Notes under the pieces: model-generated
The model's database searches: none
What the model was told of the DNA's origin: nothing
The model's input: the letters and a program-made list of their open reading frames with translations, nothing else
Part shown: piece by piece, positions 60,419-64,000 of the stretch
How positions within the stretch are numbered: position 1 is the stretch's first letter
Layout: the number at the start of each line of letters is the position of its first letter
Made by a program: the position numbers and the translations under genes
DNA from: Brucellaceae bacterium
GTDB taxonomy: Bacteria > Pseudomonadota > Alphaproteobacteria > Rhizobiales > Rhizobiaceae
DNA: 64,000 nucleotides
Direction: 5' to 3'
Assembly (NCBI GenBank): GCA_020637755.1
Contig: JACKJW010000007.1
Location: 76,303 to 140,302, forward strand

Positions 60419-62224
60419 ATGCACCGTTACCGCAGCCATACCTGTGCCGCCCTCCGCAAGGCCGATGCCGGCACCACCACCCGCCTTTCCGGCTGGGTCC
60501 ATCGCGTGCGCGACCATGGCGGCCTGCTCTTCATCGACCTGCGCGATCATTTCGGCATCACCCAGATCGTTGCCGATCCCGATTCGCCCGCCTTCAGGAC
60601 CGCCGAAACCGTACGTGGCGAATGGGTCATCCGCGTCGATGGTGACGTGAAGGAGCGCTCTGCCGAAGCGGTCAACCCGAACCTGCCCACCGGTGCCATC
60701 GAGATATTCGCCCGCGAGATCGAGGTGCTGTCCAAGGCCGGCGAACTGCCGCTGCCGGTCTTCGGCGAGCCGGACTATCCCGAAGACATCCGCCTGAAAT
60801 ACCGCTTCCTGGATCTGCGCCGCGAGACCCTGCACGCCAACATCATGACGCGCACGAAGATCATCCGCGACATGCGCAATCGCATGGAGGCCGCGGGCTT
60901 CACCGAGTTTTCGACGCCCATCCTGACCGCCTCCTCGCCGGAGGGCGCGCGCGACTTCCTGGTGCCGAGCCGCATCCATGCCGGCGAATTCTACGCCCTG
61001 CCGCAGGCTCCGCAGCAGTACAAGCAGCTCCTCATGATGTCGGGCTTCGATCGCTATTTCCAGATTGCACCCTGCTTCCGCGACGAGGACCCGCGCGCCG
61101 ACCGCCTGCCGGGCGAGTTCTACCAGCTCGACCTGGAGATGAGCTTCGTGGAGCAGGAGGACATCCTGTCCACCATGGAGCCGGTCATCCGCGACGTATT
61201 CAGGGAATTCGCCAAGGGCAAGCCGGTCACCGAAACCTTCCGCCGCATTCCCTATGATGAGTCGCTGCGCAAGTACGGAACCGACAAGCCGGACCTGCGC
61301 AACCCGATCGAGATGCAGGACGTCTCCGAGCATTTCCGCGATTCCGGCTTCAAGGTCTTCGCCAACATCCTGAATGCCTCGCCGAAGCATCAGGTCTGGG
61401 CGATCCCGGCCAGGACCGGTGGAAGCCGTGCCTTCTGCGACCGCATGAATGCCTGGGCGCAGGGCGAGGGCCAGCCCGGCCTCGGCTACATCTTCTGGCG
61501 CAAGGAAGGCGACAACCTTGAAGGCGCCGGTCCGCTCGCCAAGAACATCGGCCCGGAACGCACCGAGGCCGTGCGCAACCAGCTCGGCCTTGGCGATGGC
61601 GATGCCTGCTTCTTCGTCGCCGGCGACCCGGCGAAATTCTACGGCTTTGCCGGCGATGCGCGCACCCGCGCGGCCGAGGAGCTGAACCTGGTGGACCGCG
61701 ACCGTTACGAGCTGTGCTGGATCATCGACTTCCCCTTCTACGAATGGGACGAGGACAACAAGAAGATCGAGTTCTCGCACAATCCCTTCTCCATGCCGCA
61801 GGGCGGCAGGGAGGCGCTGGAAGCCGCGCAGGCGGCAGGCAATGACGCGCTGCTCGGCCTGAAAGCCTTCCAGTACGACATGGTCTGCAACGGCTTCGAA
61901 ATTGCGTCCGGCGGCATCCGCAACCACCTGCCCGACGCCATGGTCAAGGCCTTCGAGATCGCCGGTCTGAACAAGGAGACGGTGGAAGAGCGCTTTGGCG
62001 GCCTCTACCGCGCCTTCCATTACGGCGCTCCGCCGCACGGCGGCATGGCGGCCGGTGTGGACCGCATCGTCATGCTGCTGGTGGGCGCCAAGAACCTGCG
62101 CGAGGTTACGCTGTTCCCGATGAACCAGCAGGCCCGCGACCTTCTGATGGGCGCCCCGGCTCCCGCCATGCCGGCGCAATTGCGTGAATTGCACCTGCGC
62201 ACGGTGATGCCCGCCAAGGAATGA
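60419..62224 (+). CDS. aspS: Aspartyl-tRNA synthetase
   Basis: A 601-residue class II synthetase that charges tRNA(Asp). The N-terminal anticodon-binding OB domain begins HRYRSHTCAALRKADAG and WVHRVRDHGGLLFIDLRD; motif 2 is FRDEDPRADRLPGEFYQLD, motif 3 GVDRIVMLLVGAKNLREV, and the large insertion domain (about 290-420) is present. The ATG at 60419 begins the conserved sequence; the longer frame does not. The next gene overlaps by ATGA. Confidence 0.96.
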   Translation: MHRYRSHTCAALRKADAGTTTRLSGWVHRVRDHGGLLFIDLRDHFGITQIVADPDSPAFRTAETVRGEWVIRVDGDVKERSAEAVNPNLPTGAIEIFAREIEVLSKAGELPLPVFGEPDYPEDIRLKYRFLDLRRETLHANIMTRTKIIRDMRNRMEAAGFTEFSTPILTASSPEGARDFLVPSRIHAGEFYALPQAPQQYKQLLMMSGFDRYFQIAPCFRDEDPRADRLPGEFYQLDLEMSFVEQEDILSTMEPVIRDVFREFAKGKPVTETFRRIPYDESLRKYGTDKPDLRNPIEMQDVSEHFRDSGFKVFANILNASPKHQVWAIPARTGGSRAFCDRMNAWAQGEGQPGLGYIFWRKEGDNLEGAGPLAKNIGPERTEAVRNQLGLGDGDACFFVAGDPAKFYGFAGDARTRAAEELNLVDRDRYELCWIIDFPFYEWDEDNKKIEFSHNPFSMPQGGREALEAAQAAGNDALLGLKAFQYDMVCNGFEIASGGIRNHLPDAMVKAFEIAGLNKETVEERFGGLYRAFHYGAPPHGGMAAGVDRIVMLLVGAKNLREVTLFPMNQQARDLLMGAPAPAMPAQLRELHLRTVMPAKE

Positions 62225-62607
62225 CCCTGATCACCCGGAGCGTGCGTTCCTACCGGACCGGCCCGCAGCGGCTGGCAGTGTATGGCTCACTCGCTCCCGG
62301 CCGGCCGAACCATTATCTGCTGGCGCCGCTCGGCGGCCGCTGGTGTGCAGGCACGGTGCGCGGCCGCCTCGTCCGGAAGGGCTGGGGTGCCCGCATGGGG
62401 TTCCCGGGTATCGTCCTTGATCCGCTGGCCGGCGATGTTCCGGTCCACATGCTCGAGACCCCGCGCCTTTGCCGCCACTGGCGACAGCTCGACCGCTTCG
62501 AGGGCCGGGGATATCGCCGCGTGCAGACCTGCGTGACCGTGAAGGGACGGGCGTTCATGGCCTGGATTTACGAGGTGAACGGGCCCCGCCCGGCAACGCT
62601 TCTGTAG
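62221..62607 (+). CDS. Gamma-glutamylcyclotransferase-like (AIG2 family) protein
   Basis: A 128-residue protein of the gamma-glutamylcyclotransferase fold. The active-site entry is VYGSLAPGRPNH, with LDRFEGRGYRRVQTCV and the acidic Glu in the usual position. It overlaps aspS by four bases and is probably co-translated. The family acts on gamma-glutamyl peptides or amines; the specific reaction is not known. Confidence 0.85.
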   Translation: MTLITRSVRSYRTGPQRLAVYGSLAPGRPNHYLLAPLGGRWCAGTVRGRLVRKGWGARMGFPGIVLDPLAGDVPVHMLETPRLCRHWRQLDRFEGRGYRRVQTCVTVKGRAFMAWIYEVNGPRPATLL

Positions 62608-62609
62608 TC

Positions 62610-62641
62610 AAAAAGGCCCGGCGGAGCTTGTCCGCCGGGCC
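62610..62641 (-). terminator. Terminator of the exported-protein gene
   Basis: GGCCCGGCGG (62615-62624) and CCGCCGGGCC (62632-62641) form a perfect ten-base stem. On the minus strand it is followed by TTTTT, so it ends the minus-strand gene at 62668; it can also act on the plus strand without a T-run. Confidence 0.8.
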
Positions 62642-62667
62642 CTGCGCTTGCAGGTCATGCAAGATGC

Positions 62668-63840
62668 TCAGTCGTTGGCCGTCACTTCGACCGACAGGAT
62701 ATCGGGAATGGTGTTGGGTGCGCTCATCGCCGCTCCCATGATCTGCGCGAACGGGACCGGACTGGCCGGCGCAACGGTGACGGTGAGTGACTGGGGGTCG
62801 TCCAGATAGGCCCCCGCCGCATTGGCGGTCCTGGTGGCGAAGTCCGGGTTCTGCAGGCGCATCAGGAACATCGGCATCATGCCCTTGGCCATGTTCACGA
62901 CATCCTCGCGCCTGGCGCCCTGCTGGGCGGCGGCGAAGTCAAGCAGCTTGCCGGTCAGCGAGGCGTCATCGAGCCGCAATTGCGCGCCGTTCAGCGAGAG
63001 CTGCTGCATCAGGCCAAGCATGGCAAAGCCCATGGCCTCTTCCTTGATTTCGCCGGCGCGCTGCTTGGCGGCCAGTTCGTTGGCCTGCTGGATGAACTGC
63101 GCGGTGATGCCGCCGATGTCCAGCGTCAGGTTGATCGCTGCGGCGTCGTCCACGTCCAGCTTGTACTCCGAAATCTGCATCCGCCCGTCGGCCGGGTTCC
63201 AGCTGCCCTTGAGAGAAATGTCGCCGGCCAGCTGCTCGTAGCCGAGCGCTGCCATCGTGCCACGCACCTTCGGGTCTTCAACGCCGGAAAAGTCGGCCTG
63301 CAGGCCGTTGACCTCGAAGGCGGATTCAATCACTTCCCCTGGCACATACGGTGTGGCCGAATAGGAAGCGCCCTCCATGGCGAAGACCGTCTTGTCGCCT
63401 TCCGAAACCGAAAGCTCGCCGACTTCGGCACCTTCCAGCATCATCGAGCCGGAAAGCAGGGGATCCGTGTTGTTCTCCTTCGGCACGATCAGGCCGGTGA
63501 AGGAAGCGCCGGCAAATTCCAAGGTCTTGCCTTCCTTGGCCACGGTCATTTCAGGTGCCTCGATTTCGCCGATGCGGAACCGGTCGTCGCTTTCCTCGAC
63601 GTCCTTCAGGCGGATTTCGGCAATGTTGGCCGGGTTGTTCTCGCCGGGCGTGATGGTGACGCCCTTCAGGATCACATCGTCCCCGTCCTCTTCGGCGCTT
63701 TCGACAGAGAAGGTCACGGAGTTCTTGCCCAGTTGCCGGGCGATGGAATCGGCCAGCGCCTGCGCATCGGCAGCCAAGGCCGGAGACCCGAAGGCGAAAA
63801 GCAGGGTGAGGGCGGTTGCAGAGCGCAATGAGCGGGTCAT
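62668..63840 (-). CDS. Exported protein of unknown function
   Basis: A 390-residue protein with a Sec signal peptide, residues 1-23 (TALTLLFAFGSPALAA). The mature protein is acidic, with repeated modules that read like beta-strands: VTITPGENNPANIAEI, AEVGELSVSEGDKTVFAMEG and YKLDVDDAAAINLTLDIGG. No catalytic motif is seen. The ATG at 63840 follows AAGGAACG. It could be a lipid-binding or scaffold protein in the periplasm, but nothing supports a specific role. Confidence 0.7.
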   Translation of the reverse strand: MTRSLRSATALTLLFAFGSPALAADAQALADSIARQLGKNSVTFSVESAEEDGDDVILKGVTITPGENNPANIAEIRLKDVEESDDRFRIGEIEAPEMTVAKEGKTLEFAGASFTGLIVPKENNTDPLLSGSMMLEGAEVGELSVSEGDKTVFAMEGASYSATPYVPGEVIESAFEVNGLQADFSGVEDPKVRGTMAALGYEQLAGDISLKGSWNPADGRMQISEYKLDVDDAAAINLTLDIGGITAQFIQQANELAAKQRAGEIKEEAMGFAMLGLMQQLSLNGAQLRLDDASLTGKLLDFAAAQQGARREDVVNMAKGMMPMFLMRLQNPDFATRTANAAGAYLDDPQSLTVTVAPASPVPFAQIMGAAMSAPNTIPDILSVEVTAND

Positions 63841-64000
63841 GTGTTCGTTCCTTTTGCCGGATGGCCCGGCCCTTGTTGTTCGTCGCCCCACCGGGGAGAG
63901 TGCCAGAGCGCTCCCGCCGCGTCCATGGTTTCATTTGTATGGCCGCAACAGGGTAAAATCTGTGACAATGCACACAGGCTGTGCGTATCGGGCAGGCGTC

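Noticed and set aside
1..64000. CRISPR array, tRNA, rRNA or prophage
   Set aside because: No regularly spaced repeats, cloverleaf-like sequences at expected places, rRNA sequence or phage structural genes were seen.

Overview
The window looks like chromosome of a GC-rich alphaproteobacterium of the order Hyphomicrobiales (Rhizobiales), probably a Phyllobacteriaceae/Rhizobiaceae-type sulfur oxidiser. Evidence: the gene orders waaA-lpxK-DUF2093-mutL at the left end and ppk-ppx-rnd-aspS at the right end are typical of that order; the sox cluster is in the alphaproteobacterial order; and GAGGG-rich inverted intergenic repeats recur. No rRNA, tRNA, CRISPR array or prophage was seen. Genus is not determined.

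Layout. 1-5 kb: lipid A genes, mutL, and a MarR regulator overlapping a group II truncated globin. 5-12.5 kb: homogentisate catabolism (hmgA, a fumarylacetoacetase, an odd metallo-beta-lactamase-fold protein, a small membrane protein, an aromatic-ring flavin hydroxylase). An IS110-family element separates the hydroxylase from its likely DUF2783 partner. 12.5-16.2 kb: a TRAP transporter with a palindrome between its -35 and -10 boxes. 16.3-22.5 kb: a minus-strand sulfide/persulfide operon (YeeE/YedE pair, persulfide dioxygenase, DUF442 sulfurtransferase, DUF442-SQR fusion, SulP permease), divergent from a two-cysteine ArsR repressor. 22.6-30 kb: a minus-strand beta-oxidation operon behind a perfect inverted repeat. 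30-44.6 kb: a sulfur-oxidation cluster: Tat-exported MBL protein, YeeE/SoxT-like permease, soxR, soxS, then soxVWXYZABCDEF, and a second YeeE/YedE permease. 44.9-51.8 kb: maleylacetoacetate isomerase, a Rieske oxygenase paired with a glutamine-synthetase-like ligase, cystathionine beta-lyase, and an amino-acid ABC binding protein plus ATPase without permeases. 52.5-53.6 kb: an AT-richer patch with one foreign-looking gene carrying two HEPN-type RNxxxH motifs. 53.6-64 kb: a flavin monooxygenase, a small zinc protein, ppk1, ppx, rnd, aspS, a gamma-glutamylcyclotransferase-like protein and an exported protein of unknown function.

How they fit together. Sulfide oxidised by the SQR fusion would give persulfide, which the dioxygenase and DUF442 domains can turn into sulfite or thiosulfate. 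Thiosulfate can then be oxidised in the periplasm by the Sox system to sulfate, with YeeE/YedE and SulP proteins moving sulfur species across the membrane. Both modules carry an ArsR regulator with the same two cysteines, and the two regulators have related operator-like sequences upstream. hmgA, fumarylacetoacetase and maiA complete tyrosine/homogentisate breakdown to fumarate and acetoacetate, although maiA lies about 37 kb from the others. The most novel-looking items are the Rieske/GS-like pair, the double RNxxxH gene, the IS110-split hydroxylase operon and the DUF442-SQR fusion.
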